Of a DNA stretch of 37,862 bases, positions 16,005 to 23,376 are shown piece by piece. The notes under the pieces are model-generated. The model saw nothing but the letters and a program-made list of their open reading frames with translations. It made no database searches and was not told where the DNA came from. The translations under genes and the position numbers were made by a program. Source of the stretch: an uncultured Myxococcales bacterium (lineage in GTDB: Bacteria; Myxococcota_A; Polyangia; Polyangiales; Polyangiaceae). Positions within the stretch are counted from its first letter, which is position 1. Every line of letters begins with the position of its first letter. The stretch is from contig CALFEQ010000168.1 in assembly GCA_937949945.1 (NCBI GenBank), positions 1 to 37,862 of the forward strand. The letters are read 5' to 3'.

Positions 16005-16618
16005 AGACTGCAAATCAGTGGGCGAAGGAGATCGCGTCGGGTGAGCATGGCGGGCTCGACGCCCTTGCGGAGCTCGTCCTCGAGTACCTGCGCAGGGCGG
16101 ACGCGGGCGAGCGGGATCTGATCTGCCTCTTGCGCGGCATCGAGCTGTCGGGCGTCTGGAAGGAGGCGCACACCGGCGCGTTCACCGGGTGGCTCAAGAC
16201 CGTGCACATCGACCCGGACCGCTACCAGCGCGGGCTGCGCGCCCTCGACGAGGTGCCCGCGGAGGTCATCGACACGGCGGGCTTCGCGCTGGCGAAGCAG
16301 CTGACCCGGATCGCCGATCCGGAGCGGCGAGCGGAGGCGCAGGCGATCGGCATCGAGAAAGCGAAGGTGCACGGCGCACCGCTGCCCGAACGGACCGCGC
16401 GCGACATCGTGCAGCCGTTCATCCAGCCAACGCTCTCGCCGTACCAGAAGCGGATCCGTGAGCTGGAGCAGGCCAACGTCGCCTTGCAGGCGGAGGTCGA
16501 CCGGCTGCGAGCGCTCGTCGTGCGCCTCGGTGGTGACCCGGACGCGCGTGAGGAAGATCGAGCGGTTGCGGAGGTCGAGAAGAGTCCGAGGAGGAACCGC
16601 TCGAAAACCGCTGCGTAG
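16001..16618 (+). CDS. Unknown protein between Cas12-like effector and array (205 aa)
   Basis: Coupled by ATGA to the effector and ending 32 bases before the first CRISPR repeat. Residues 1-140 are all-helical with a possible HTH-like part (GWLKTVHIDPDRYQRGLRAL, then PAEVIDTAGFALAKQLTRIA) loosely reminiscent of ParB/KorB-type helical domains. Residues 147-177 form a clear coiled coil (RIRELEQANVALQAEVDRLR), and the tail is basic (PRRNRSKTAA). It may dimerise and bind DNA or RNA. The coupling suggests a dedicated partner of the effector, but an unrelated plasmid-type regulator is equally possible. No Cas1, Cas2 or Cas6 resemblance. Confidence 0.65.
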   Translation: MKTANQWAKEIASGEHGGLDALAELVLEYLRRADAGERDLICLLRGIELSGVWKEAHTGAFTGWLKTVHIDPDRYQRGLRALDEVPAEVIDTAGFALAKQLTRIADPERRAEAQAIGIEKAKVHGAPLPERTARDIVQPFIQPTLSPYQKRIRELEQANVALQAEVDRLRALVVRLGGDPDAREEDRAVAEVEKSPRRNRSKTAA

Positions 16619-16650
16619 GTGAGCGAATTCGCGAGCGCTACGGCGGACGG

Positions 16651-17633
16651 GTGACGACGACAGATCAGAAGACCAGCAACGACAGGGCGTCCGCTCGTGC
16701 GACGCGAGCAAGTGAGTCGATGAGGGTGACGACGACAGATCAGAAGACCAGCAACGACAGGACGAGCATGCGGAAGAGCGCGGCGACGTTGATCCCGGTG
16801 AAACGGCAGATCAGAAGACCAGCAACGACAGGCGCCACTCCGTCACGGTCTGCGCCGCGGGGGCAACGGTGACAACGGCAGATCAGAAGACCAGCAACGA
16901 CAGGCCCGACTGGGGCCCGAGAGAGCCGAGTGTGCCTGTGTGACGACGACAGATCAGAAGACCAGCAACGACAGGGACCTCACGCCGCCGACGAGCACGA
17001 ACGCGTTGGTTCGGTGACGACGACAGATCAGAAGACCAGCAACGACAGGACCCGCCCGCTCGGATCGATCGCCCAGTACGTCTGTGTGACGACGACAGAT
17101 CAGAAGACCAGCAACGACAGGGACTAGGCGCGGAAGCTCGCCAATGCGACGAGCAGCTCGGTGACGACGACAGATCAGAAGACCAGCAACGACAGGCTCA
17201 GGCAGTGGCTGATCAAGTGGCTCATGAACGGCCGTGTGACGACGACAGATCAGAAGACCAGCAACGACAGGATGCGGCTGACGAGGTCGGTCGCGTGGAC
17301 CGCGACGGAGTGACAACGGCAGATCAGAAGACCAGCAACGACAGGCGCTCGTCGTACGCTCGCGCGATGCGCACCTCGCCAGTGACGACGGCAGATCAGA
17401 AGACCAGCAACGACAGGGGTGGTTGGTCGCGCCTCGGGCGACCGCAGCGAAGTGCGTGACAACGGCAGATCAGAAGACCAGCAACGACAGGCATTTCAGA
17501 CTCCACTCGGTTGGCCCTTCGTCGTCGGGTGACAACGGCAGATCAGAAGACCAGCAACGACAGGTCGATGTCGTCGGCCGTGAGTGACGACGACAGATCA
17601 GGTGACAACGGCAGATCAGAAGACCAGCAACGA
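16651..17633 (+). CRISPR. CRISPR array, 13 near-full repeats plus truncated and terminal repeats
   Basis: Repeats of 36 bases start with GTGAC and share the core CAGATCAGAAGACCAGCAAC. They begin at 16651, 16726, 16798 (35 bases), 16869, 16940, 17014, 17086, 17161, 17236, 17310, 17382, 17456 and 17529. Twelve spacers of 35-39 bases lie between them. The 5' third varies: GACGACGACAG in repeats 1, 2 and 5-9, GACAACGGCAG in 4, 10, 12 and 13, GACGACGGCAG in 11. After a 19-base spacer come an 18-base partial repeat (17584-17601) and directly a 32-base last repeat (17602-17633). The decay at the right suggests the leader side is left, although only 32 bases separate it from the preceding gene. The 36-base repeat fits type V. 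No adaptation genes are nearby. Confidence 0.97.
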
Positions 17634-17634
17634 A

Positions 17635-18756
17635 ATGCAAATCCAAATACCCAAACGAGACCTACTAAGGCTTGCCAGCCGCGCGGCTGCCGTCGCCGAA
17701 CGGAAGAGCACGATGCACGCGACGACGATGGCGCTCCTCGAAGCGAAGGGATCCATGCTCCGCGTCGCGGCGACGGACCTCTACTTGTCCGTCAGTTCCA
17801 CCGCGTCCGCCGAGGTCGGCAGACCAGGCTCGTTCGCGGCCGACGCAAAAGCGCTCCTCGACCGCATCAAGATGATGCCGGAGGGCCCGGTCGCCGTCTC
17901 GGCGGACGACAAGGGTCTCGCCATCAAGGCGAAGGGCTCGGCGCGCCGCTACACGTTGCGCGGCATGCCCGGCGACGACTACCCGCCGCTCCCGTCGCCC
18001 GATCCGAACGCGCCCGCGTTCACGCTCCCGGCAGGGCTCCTCGCGAGCCTGATCGCACACACGGGCTACGCGATCTCGACGGACGAGACGCGGGCGCACT
18101 TGAACAGCGCGCTGCTGGATCTCGAGGGCGGCATCGCGCGCATGGTCGCCACGGACGGCCACCGGCTCGCGAAGGTGGAGCGGGCGATCGAGGGCGCGGC
18201 GGCGGCCGAGATGCTCATCCCGCTGAAGGCGATCACGGAGCTCCGCCGCCTCGACGACGAGCTGTTCTCGTCAGGCGGCGAGAAGCCAACGCTGACGCTC
18301 ACCCGCTCCGGCGCGTCGCTCTTCGTGACCGCGGGCGAGACGACGTTCGGCGTCAAGCTCACGGACGCGCAGTTCCCACCGTGGCGGCAGGTCATCCCGG
18401 ATGGCACGGCGACAACGGTGCGCCTCTCGCGCGCCGCGATGGCGGACGCGATCAAGGCCGTGGCGCTCGCGGACTCCGCGAAGGGCGCGGTCCGGCTGAC
18501 GCTCGGCAACGGCGTCATGCGGATCACAAGCGAGTCGCCTGACGGCGGAGACGGCGTCGACGAGCTGCCCTTTGAGGTGGTCGACGGTCCCGGCAAGGCG
18601 CTGATCGGGGTGAACGCGAAGTACATCCTCGACGTGCTCGGCGCGCTCTCAAGCGAGGAGGTGCTGCTTGGGGTGAGCGGCCAGCTCGATCCGCTGACGC
18701 TCGCGCCGGTGGGGAGTGAGGGGTTCGTGGCGGTCGTGATGCCGATGAGGATCTGA
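17635..18756 (+). CDS. dnaN: DNA polymerase III beta sliding clamp
   Basis: A 373-aa clamp, close to the usual 366-aa length, with three clamp domains. Recognisable pieces are NSALLDLEGGIARMVATDGHRLA, here cited by its core MVATDGHRLAKVE, and the C-terminal PVGSEGFVAVVMPMRI. It would tether polymerases to the element's DNA. The ATG lies one base after the last CRISPR repeat, and no ribosome site is visible. GTG codons inside the repeats at 17602 and 17584 are in frame and would add 11 or 17 residues. Translation may depend on the array transcript. Confidence 0.95.
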   Translation: MQIQIPKRDLLRLASRAAAVAERKSTMHATTMALLEAKGSMLRVAATDLYLSVSSTASAEVGRPGSFAADAKALLDRIKMMPEGPVAVSADDKGLAIKAKGSARRYTLRGMPGDDYPPLPSPDPNAPAFTLPAGLLASLIAHTGYAISTDETRAHLNSALLDLEGGIARMVATDGHRLAKVERAIEGAAAAEMLIPLKAITELRRLDDELFSSGGEKPTLTLTRSGASLFVTAGETTFGVKLTDAQFPPWRQVIPDGTATTVRLSRAAMADAIKAVALADSAKGAVRLTLGNGVMRITSESPDGGDGVDELPFEVVDGPGKALIGVNAKYILDVLGALSSEEVLLGVSGQLDPLTLAPVGSEGFVAVVMPMRI

Positions 18757-18758
18757 AG

Positions 18759-18911
18759 ATGGCGAACGATCCGAGAGTGACGAGCTACCAGGGCACGCAG
18801 GTCTACGCCGCGCGCTGCTGGTACTGCGGAGACGACAGGCACACGGAGCACGAGGACACGGTCTCGATACTGCGGGCGGTGCTCAACAAGGTCGCGGAGG
18901 TCGGAGCGTGA
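18759..18911 (+). CDS. Small zinc-motif protein (50 aa)
   Basis: ATG two bases after the clamp stop, 50 codons, with CWYCGDDRHTEH as a likely zinc site and a helical end (SILRAVLNKVAEVGA). The stop overlaps the methyltransferase start (GTGA). Short, but coupling and composition support it. No family known. Confidence 0.6.
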   Translation: MANDPRVTSYQGTQVYAARCWYCGDDRHTEHEDTVSILRAVLNKVAEVGA

Positions 18912-20158
18912 GCCTCGTTGTGGATTTGTTCGCGGGGGCGGGGGGAGCTTCGCTCGGCATCCGCGACGCGCTCGGGCGCGATCCGGACGTCGCGATCAAC
19001 CACGACCCGGTCGCCGTCAGCGTCCACGCCGCGAACCACCCCGCGACGCGACACCTGCGCGGCAACGTCTGGGCGTACGCGCCGCGCGACGTCACGCAGG
19101 GCGCGCCGGTGGACCTGCTCCACGCGAGCCCGACGTGCACGCACTTCTCAAAGGCGAAGGGAGCGCCCCTCGATCGACGCGAAGCCACAAAGGTCCGTGC
19201 GCTCGCGTGGGTGGTCAATCGGTGGGCGCACGAGGCTCGGCCGCGGATCATCACGCTCGAGAATGTGGAGGCGTTCGCCGACTGGGGACCGCTCCTCAAC
19301 GACGGTCGGCCGTGCCCCGTGCGCAAGGGGCTCACGTTCCGCCGATGGGTGAAGTCGCTGCGTGATGCCGGCTACGCCGTCGAGTGGCGCGAGCTTCGCG
19401 CGTGCGACTACGGCGCGCCGACGAGCCGAAAGCGCCTCTTCGTTATCGCACGCTGCGACGGTCGCCCGATCGTGTGGCCGACGCCGACGCATGGGCGCGG
19501 GCTTCTGCCGTATCGGACGGCCGCCGAGTGCATCGACTGGAGCATTCCGTGCCCGTCGATCTTCGACCGGAAGAAGCCGCTCAGCGAGGCGACGATGCGC
19601 CGGATCGCGCGCGGACTGCGTCGGTTCGTACTGGAGACCGATCGGCCCTTCGTCGTCGCAGGCGGCGTGAAGCACGGCCTCGTGACGGCCTTCCTCGCCA
19701 AGCACTTCGGCGGGCACGAGGGGCCGGGGCAGGCGCTCACTTTGCCGCTCGGGACCGTGACGTGCCGCGATCACCACGCGCTCGTGACCGCGACAGCGCA
19801 CGGCGATCGCGACAGACGCGAGCAAGTGAGGGCCTTCCTCATCCGGTACAACGGCGACGCGATCGGGCAGCCGGCGCAGCTCCCGCTCCAGACGATCACG
19901 ACTGCGCGACGCTTCGGCCTCGTGACCGTCCACGGCGAGGCGTACGAGATCGCCGACATCGGGATGCGTCTCCTCGCCCCGAGGGAACTCGCGCGAGCGC
20001 AGGGGTTCCCGGACGACTTCGTCCTCGATCGTGGCGTCGACGGCGAGCCGATCTCGAAGACGGCGCAGATCCGGCTCATCGGCAACAGCGTCGCGAAGCA
20101 CGTCGCGGAGGCGATCGTGCGCGCGAACGTCGTCGGAAGGGAGGTCGTGGCGGCATGA
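18908..20158 (+). CDS. DNA (cytosine-5-)-methyltransferase
   Basis: A 416-aa C5-methyltransferase that transfers a methyl group from SAM to cytosine in a DNA target. Motif I is DLFAGAGGASLG, motif IV SPTCTHFSKAKG (catalytic Cys in PTC rather than the usual PPC), motif VI ITLENVEAF, motif VIII SRKRLFVIARCD and motif X LIGNSVAKHVAEAIV. No partner restriction enzyme is seen, so it is a solitary methylase, likely protecting the element from host restriction. GTG start coupled to the previous gene. The recognition sequence cannot be read from the protein. Confidence 0.93.
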   Translation: MSLVVDLFAGAGGASLGIRDALGRDPDVAINHDPVAVSVHAANHPATRHLRGNVWAYAPRDVTQGAPVDLLHASPTCTHFSKAKGAPLDRREATKVRALAWVVNRWAHEARPRIITLENVEAFADWGPLLNDGRPCPVRKGLTFRRWVKSLRDAGYAVEWRELRACDYGAPTSRKRLFVIARCDGRPIVWPTPTHGRGLLPYRTAAECIDWSIPCPSIFDRKKPLSEATMRRIARGLRRFVLETDRPFVVAGGVKHGLVTAFLAKHFGGHEGPGQALTLPLGTVTCRDHHALVTATAHGDRDRREQVRAFLIRYNGDAIGQPAQLPLQTITTARRFGLVTVHGEAYEIADIGMRLLAPRELARAQGFPDDFVLDRGVDGEPISKTAQIRLIGNSVAKHVAEAIVRANVVGREVVAA

Positions 20159-20292
20159 TCACACTCGCGCGCCTCATCCTCGACCGAGCGGCGGCCGGCC
20201 TACCGCCGTCGTCGGCCGACCTCGACGCCATCCCTACGGTGCAGTGGGCCGTCTACTGGACGGACCGGACGTACAGCCGTCCCTTTTCATGA
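20155..20292 (+). CDS. Small hypothetical protein (45 aa)
   Basis: Coupled to the methyltransferase by ATGA. Sequence begins ITLARLILDRAAAGLPPSSA and ends with an aromatic tail (VQWAVYWTDRTYSRPFS). Seven bases separate it from the pentapeptide gene. No family recognised. Confidence 0.5.
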   Translation: MITLARLILDRAAAGLPPSSADLDAIPTVQWAVYWTDRTYSRPFS

Positions 20293-20299
20293 GGGCCAC

Positions 20300-20935
20300 A
20301 TGATCACCGTCACCATTCACAGGAAGACACTCGAGCATCACCGCGCGTGCTCGGAGGGCCTCGCGCTCTACGACGCAATCGCCGCTTCTCAGCCCGAGAG
20401 CGACGCGCGCCGAGACCGGCGCATCAAGATCGCCAACTGGACGCGGCTTCATTCGATCTGGCCTTACGTCGCGGGTTACGGCGCGTTTGCGCGCTGGCTG
20501 GAGGAGCGGGGAATCATTCCCCGCGCCGTTCTCTCCGGCGCCGATCTCTCCGGCGCCGACCTCTCCGGCGCCGACCTCTCCGGCGCCGACCTCTCCGTCG
20601 CCAACCTCTACGGCGCCAACCTCTACGGTGCCGATTTCTCCGGCGCCAACCTCCACGGCGCCAACCTCTCGTGCGCCGACCTCTACGGCGCCGACCTCTA
20701 CGGCGCCAACCTCCACGGCGCCAACCTCTCCGGCGCCGATCTCTCCGTCACCGACCTCTACGGCGCCAACCTCTACGGCGCCAACCTCTCCGGCGCCGAC
20801 CTCGACGGCGCCAACCTCTACGGCGCCAACCTCTACGGCGCCAACCTCCGCGGCGCTTATCGAGGATCGTCGTCCCCTATCCCCGGTTGGCGCACGCTCG
20901 CGAACGGCTATCTCGAGCGAGAGGAGGAGTCATGA
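20300..20935 (+). CDS. Pentapeptide repeat protein 1
   Basis: A 211-aa protein. Residues 1-75 are a conserved cap (TIHRKTLE, WTRLHSIWPYVAGYGAFARW, GIIPR) and residues 77-190 are about 23 pentapeptides of the A(D/N)LSG type, which fold into a right-handed beta helix. The end has IPGWRTLANGYLEREE. Family members include DNA-mimicking gyrase protectors (Qnr, MfpA) as well as many unknowns. A tandem paralogue follows with ATGA overlap, and a third lies at 30322. DNA mimicry is a hypothesis only. Confidence 0.88.
   Translation: MITVTIHRKTLEHHRACSEGLALYDAIAASQPESDARRDRRIKIANWTRLHSIWPYVAGYGAFARWLEERGIIPRAVLSGADLSGADLSGADLSGADLSVANLYGANLYGADFSGANLHGANLSCADLYGADLYGANLHGANLSGADLSVTDLYGANLYGANLSGADLDGANLYGANLYGANLRGAYRGSSSPIPGWRTLANGYLEREEES
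20525..20860 (+). repeat. 15-base tandem repeats coding pentapeptides (gene 1)
   Basis: Imperfect direct repeats of 15 bases built on CTCTCCGGCGCCGAC, in phase with the reading frame. Copies differ mostly at one or two codons, as expected from unequal exchange. Related arrays lie at 21140-21445 and 30345-30840. Confidence 0.9.
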
Positions 20936-21537
20936 TCACTGTCACCATCCACCGTAAGACGCTGGAGCAACTCGGAGCGTGCGCCGCGGGCCTCGCGCTT
21001 TACGACCAGATCGCGGCTTCTCAGCCTGGGAGCGACTGCATCGTGATCGCCGATTGGACGCGGCTTCACTCGATCTGGCCCTACGTGGCGGGCTACGGCG
21101 CGTTTGCGCGATGGCTGGAGGCGCGGGGGATTATCCCCCGCGCCGATTTCTCCCACGTCAACCTCTCCCACGTCAACCTCTCCGGCACCTATCTCTACGG
21201 CGTCAACCTCTCCTGCGCCAACCTCTCCCGCGCCAACCTCTCCCGCGCCAACCTCCACGGCGCCAACCTCCACGGCGCCAACATCTCGCGCGCCGATCTC
21301 TCCGGCGCCAACCTTCGCGGCGCCTTTCTCTACGGCGCCGATCTCTCAGGCGCCAACCTCCACGGTGCCGATCTCTTCCGCGCCAACCTCTCCGGCGCCG
21401 ATCTCTCCGGCGCCAACCTCTCCGGCGCCTACCTCTACGGCGCCTACCGGGGATCGTGCTCTGAACCTATCCCCGGTTGGCGCACGCTCGAGAACGGTTG
21501 TCTCGAGCGAGAAGAGGTGACCCGTGCGGCGGAGTGA
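20932..21537 (+). CDS. Pentapeptide repeat protein 2
   Basis: A 201-aa paralogue of the preceding protein with the same cap (TIHRKTLEQ, WTRLHSIWPYVAGYGAFARW) and the same ending (PIPGWRTLENGCLEREE). About 20 pentapeptides in residues 70-172 form the beta helix. Start overlaps the previous stop. The pair is a clear tandem duplication whose repeat numbers have diverged. The stop lies inside the next small gene. Confidence 0.88.
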   Translation: MITVTIHRKTLEQLGACAAGLALYDQIAASQPGSDCIVIADWTRLHSIWPYVAGYGAFARWLEARGIIPRADFSHVNLSHVNLSGTYLYGVNLSCANLSRANLSRANLHGANLHGANISRADLSGANLRGAFLYGADLSGANLHGADLFRANLSGADLSGANLSGAYLYGAYRGSCSEPIPGWRTLENGCLEREEVTRAAE

Positions 21538-21850
21538 CGAGCAACGCATGGGGCAGGGGCAGGCGATACCTGCACGAGCGGGTGACGCGGTGACGCAACC
21601 TCTCCTCCGCCTAGTGATCGACACGATCCTCGCACTACGAGAGCAGGCGCAAACAGATCCCGACGCACGCGTCGTGCTTGAAGACGCGTGCTTGGAAGCC
21701 GGCGTACGCGTCTCGCGCGGACGGGCACGGTCGCGGTGGGGGTCGCGGTCGCAGTTGGGGTCACGGTCGTGGTCGTGGTCGCGGTCGCGGTCGGGGGCGC
21801 GGTCGCGGTCTGGGTCGCGGTCGTGGTTGTGGTCGGAGTCGTGGAAGTAG
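21524..21850 (+). CDS. Hypothetical protein with Arg-Ser repeat tail (108 aa)
   Basis: GTG start at 21524 (ATG at 21548 is an alternative). Residues 20-62 look like a normal helical domain (LLRLVIDTILALREQAQTDP). From about residue 64 a GGTCGC-type hexamer repeat encodes Arg/Ser/Trp (GSRSWSWSRSRSG). The tail may be an RNA-binding segment or only repeat expansion. Another frame of the same repeat encodes a Val/Ala-rich hydrophobic stretch, so the true product is uncertain. Confidence 0.4.
   Translation: MRRSDEQRMGQGQAIPARAGDAVTQPLLRLVIDTILALREQAQTDPDARVVLEDACLEAGVRVSRGRARSRWGSRSQLGSRSWSWSRSRSGARSRSGSRSWLWSESWK
21720..21845 (+). repeat. Low-complexity hexamer repeat (GGTCGC/GGTCGT)
   Basis: About 125 bases of imperfect GGTCGC, GGTCGT and GGTCGG units. 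Open in several frames: Arg/Ser-rich in one, Val/Ala-rich in another. Hexamer units keep frame when copies are gained or lost, so length can vary without frameshifts. Confidence 0.8.
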
Positions 21851-21864
21851 GAGGTCGAAACGAA

Positions 21865-22110
21865 ATGGATCCTTTGATCGGTAAAGAGGTCGTGGTTCTG
21901 TGCGCGAACTACATCTATACGGGCGTACTCGAGGCGGTGTCGCACGACGTGCTCGTGCTGTCCTCGCCGAGCATCGTCTATGAGACGGGGGAGTGGAGTG
22001 ACGACACCTGGCGCGACGCGCAGCGCCTCCCGGCGAGGCGGATCACGATCGAACGCTCGGCCAGCGAGTCGCGGTTCGAGCTGGATCGCTCGGCGGCGAG
22101 GGAGCGATGA
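21865..22110 (+). CDS. Hypothetical protein (81 aa)
   Basis: ATG with AGGAGG 10 bases upstream. Begins MDPLIGKEVVVLCANYIYTG and continues VLVLSSPSIVYETGEW, a small beta-barrel-like pattern resembling Sm-like folds, then an Arg/Glu-rich helical end. In frame upstream a GTG at 21688 would add a hydrophobic Val-rich segment from the repeat; less likely given the ribosome site. Function unknown. Confidence 0.6.
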   Translation: MDPLIGKEVVVLCANYIYTGVLEAVSHDVLVLSSPSIVYETGEWSDDTWRDAQRLPARRITIERSASESRFELDRSAARER

Positions 22111-22163
22111 GCACTCCCGCGATGGCTGCGGACTACATCGAGGACGCGGCGCTGGTGAGGTGA
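22107..22163 (+). CDS. Tiny coupled gene (18 aa)
   Basis: Start overlaps the preceding stop (ATGA), 18 codons (MSTPAMAADYIEDAALVR), stop four bases before the next ATG. May serve coupling only; no further evidence. Confidence 0.3.
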   Translation: MSTPAMAADYIEDAALVR

Positions 22164-22167
22164 AGCC

Positions 22168-22365
22168 ATGAGAATGAGCAAGCTGGTGCAGGTGATGGCG
22201 ATCCTTCTCCACCACGAGCCGCAGGCGGAGTGCAGCGCCGAGTGCGACAAGGTGTGGCTTGGGGGCCCTCGCCCGTCCGATCTGACGGACTACGAGGCGA
22301 CGAGCCTGGCAGCGCTCGGCGTCAGATGGTCTGAGTTGCACGAGAGCTGGGAGGTGTCGACATGA
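22168..22365 (+). CDS. Hypothetical protein (65 aa)
   Basis: ATG after GTGAGGTGAAGCC. Sequence KLVQVMAILLHHEPQAECSA, then LTDYEATSLAALGVRWSELH with two Cys; small helical protein. Coupled to the next gene by ATGA. Not recognised. Confidence 0.55.
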   Translation: MRMSKLVQVMAILLHHEPQAECSAECDKVWLGGPRPSDLTDYEATSLAALGVRWSELHESWEVST

Positions 22366-22739
22366 GCACGGGTCTGACCGTCAGCGAGCTGATCGCCGAG
22401 CTGAGGAAATACGATCGAGGTGCGGACCTGCTCATCGACAAGAGCCCGGTTGGGTTGACGCCCACCGGGCTGGACAGCTACCGCGGCTACTACGAGGACC
22501 TCGCGATCAATGTCGGCCTCGCTCGTAGCGCGCCGTGGAACGTCGGAGACCTGCTGACCGCTCTCGAGGAGAGCGTCGGGACCACGATCACGGGCTACAA
22601 GGGCGGCGAATACGTGGTCACCACGGGGACGCGCGTATGGATCTCGAACTACGGCGAGTCTAGCGGCTCTCGTGTCACTGGCACTCGCCTCGCGGACTGT
22701 GGCTGCGTCTACATCACGTGGGAGAACGACGATGAGTGA
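22362..22739 (+). CDS. Hypothetical protein (125 aa)
   Basis: Coupled by ATGA. Begins TVSELIAELRKYDRGADLLI, a pattern seen in small phage proteins of unknown role that start with a V-S-E-L-I-x-x-L-x-x-Y segment. The rest is beta-rich (YVVTTGTRVWISNYG, CGCVYITWEND). The next gene starts inside its last codons. Confidence 0.6.
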   Translation: MSTGLTVSELIAELRKYDRGADLLIDKSPVGLTPTGLDSYRGYYEDLAINVGLARSAPWNVGDLLTALEESVGTTITGYKGGEYVVTTGTRVWISNYGESSGSRVTGTRLADCGCVYITWENDDE

Positions 22740-23229
22740 CGCAGCGCCCGCTCTAGGCACACCCGACCTCGCCGACCGGGTCAACGATGTGAAGGCGTGG
22801 GCGCTATCGCGCATCCGCACCTGCCGCGAGCAGGAGACCAAGTTCGCCGGCGCGTGGAAGCACCGCGAGAAGCATCACACCGGACCTCCGCAAGCGCTCG
22901 TCGAAGCGTGGACGGAGCGGCGTGCGTTGCAGGCCGTGCTCAAGATGCTGTCGCCAGGGTACCTCGAGCGCGTCGAGCACGGATACGGCCACACCGGAGA
23001 CGGAGACCAACGGATGAAGACCACTGTTACTACCGAAGAGATCGTCGCCGCGATTCGCGGCGGCGAGCACAAGTTCGAGGGCATCCGGCGCCGCCTCGGC
23101 GTGCGCGCCATCGACTTCCGCGTCGTGGATCGCGCACTTCAGAAGGCTCGGAAAGCGGGACTCATCAGATACGAACGCGGCAGGGGCTGGGAGGTCGTCG
23201 AGCGGCCGAACAGCACGGGGGAGCGATAA
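22732..23229 (+). CDS. Hypothetical winged-helix-like protein upstream of type IV genes (165 aa)
   Basis: Starts 8 bases before the previous stop. Residues 15-85 are helical and basic (KAWALSRIRTCREQETKFAG). Residues 96-160 look like a winged helix (TTEEIVAAIRGGEHKFEGIR, VVDRALQKARKAGLIRYERG), suggesting DNA binding. First gene of the set running into the type IV-like cluster; possible regulator, unproven. Confidence 0.6.
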   Translation: MSDAAPALGTPDLADRVNDVKAWALSRIRTCREQETKFAGAWKHREKHHTGPPQALVEAWTERRALQAVLKMLSPGYLERVEHGYGHTGDGDQRMKTTVTTEEIVAAIRGGEHKFEGIRRRLGVRAIDFRVVDRALQKARKAGLIRYERGRGWEVVERPNSTGER

Positions 23230-23232
23230 GCC

Positions 23233-23376
23233 ATGTGGGAAGCCTCGTGGAGGAACTACGAGTTGAAGAAGGAGCGCGACGCGGCCATTGCTCGCTCGAC
23301 GACCGCTGACCCACGGTGGACGCGGACTCGGTCGAGCCTGACCGTCGAGCGCGGGCCGAAGGCGGTGCCCGCATGA
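23233..23376 (+). CDS. Small hypothetical protein (47 aa)
   Basis: ATG three bases after the previous stop; basic peptide (WRNYELKKERDAAIARSTTA). The fragment ERDAAIAR also occurs in the following 262-aa protein (CERDAAIARAEQAE), so it may be a duplicated remnant of that coiled coil. Stop overlaps the next start (ATGA). Confidence 0.45.
   Translation: MWEASWRNYELKKERDAAIARSTTADPRWTRTRSSLTVERGPKAVPA

Noticed and set aside
16954..17462. Open frames inside the CRISPR array (VTTTDQKTSNDR repeats and complements)
   Set aside because: They arise because the 36-base repeat is a multiple of three without stops; spacers break any consistent protein.
17492..17528. Self-match of spacer 12: 15 bases (GGCCCTTCGTCGTCG) also occur near 19646 in the methyltransferase gene
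   Set aside because: Only 15 of 37 bases match, and the matching bases are G/C-rich and codon-like; chance or shared composition explains it.
20234..20716. Minus-strand frames rich in EVGAVEVGA opposite the pentapeptide genes
   Set aside because: Direct complement of the 15-base repeats; the plus strand carries the pentapeptide pattern and coupled starts.
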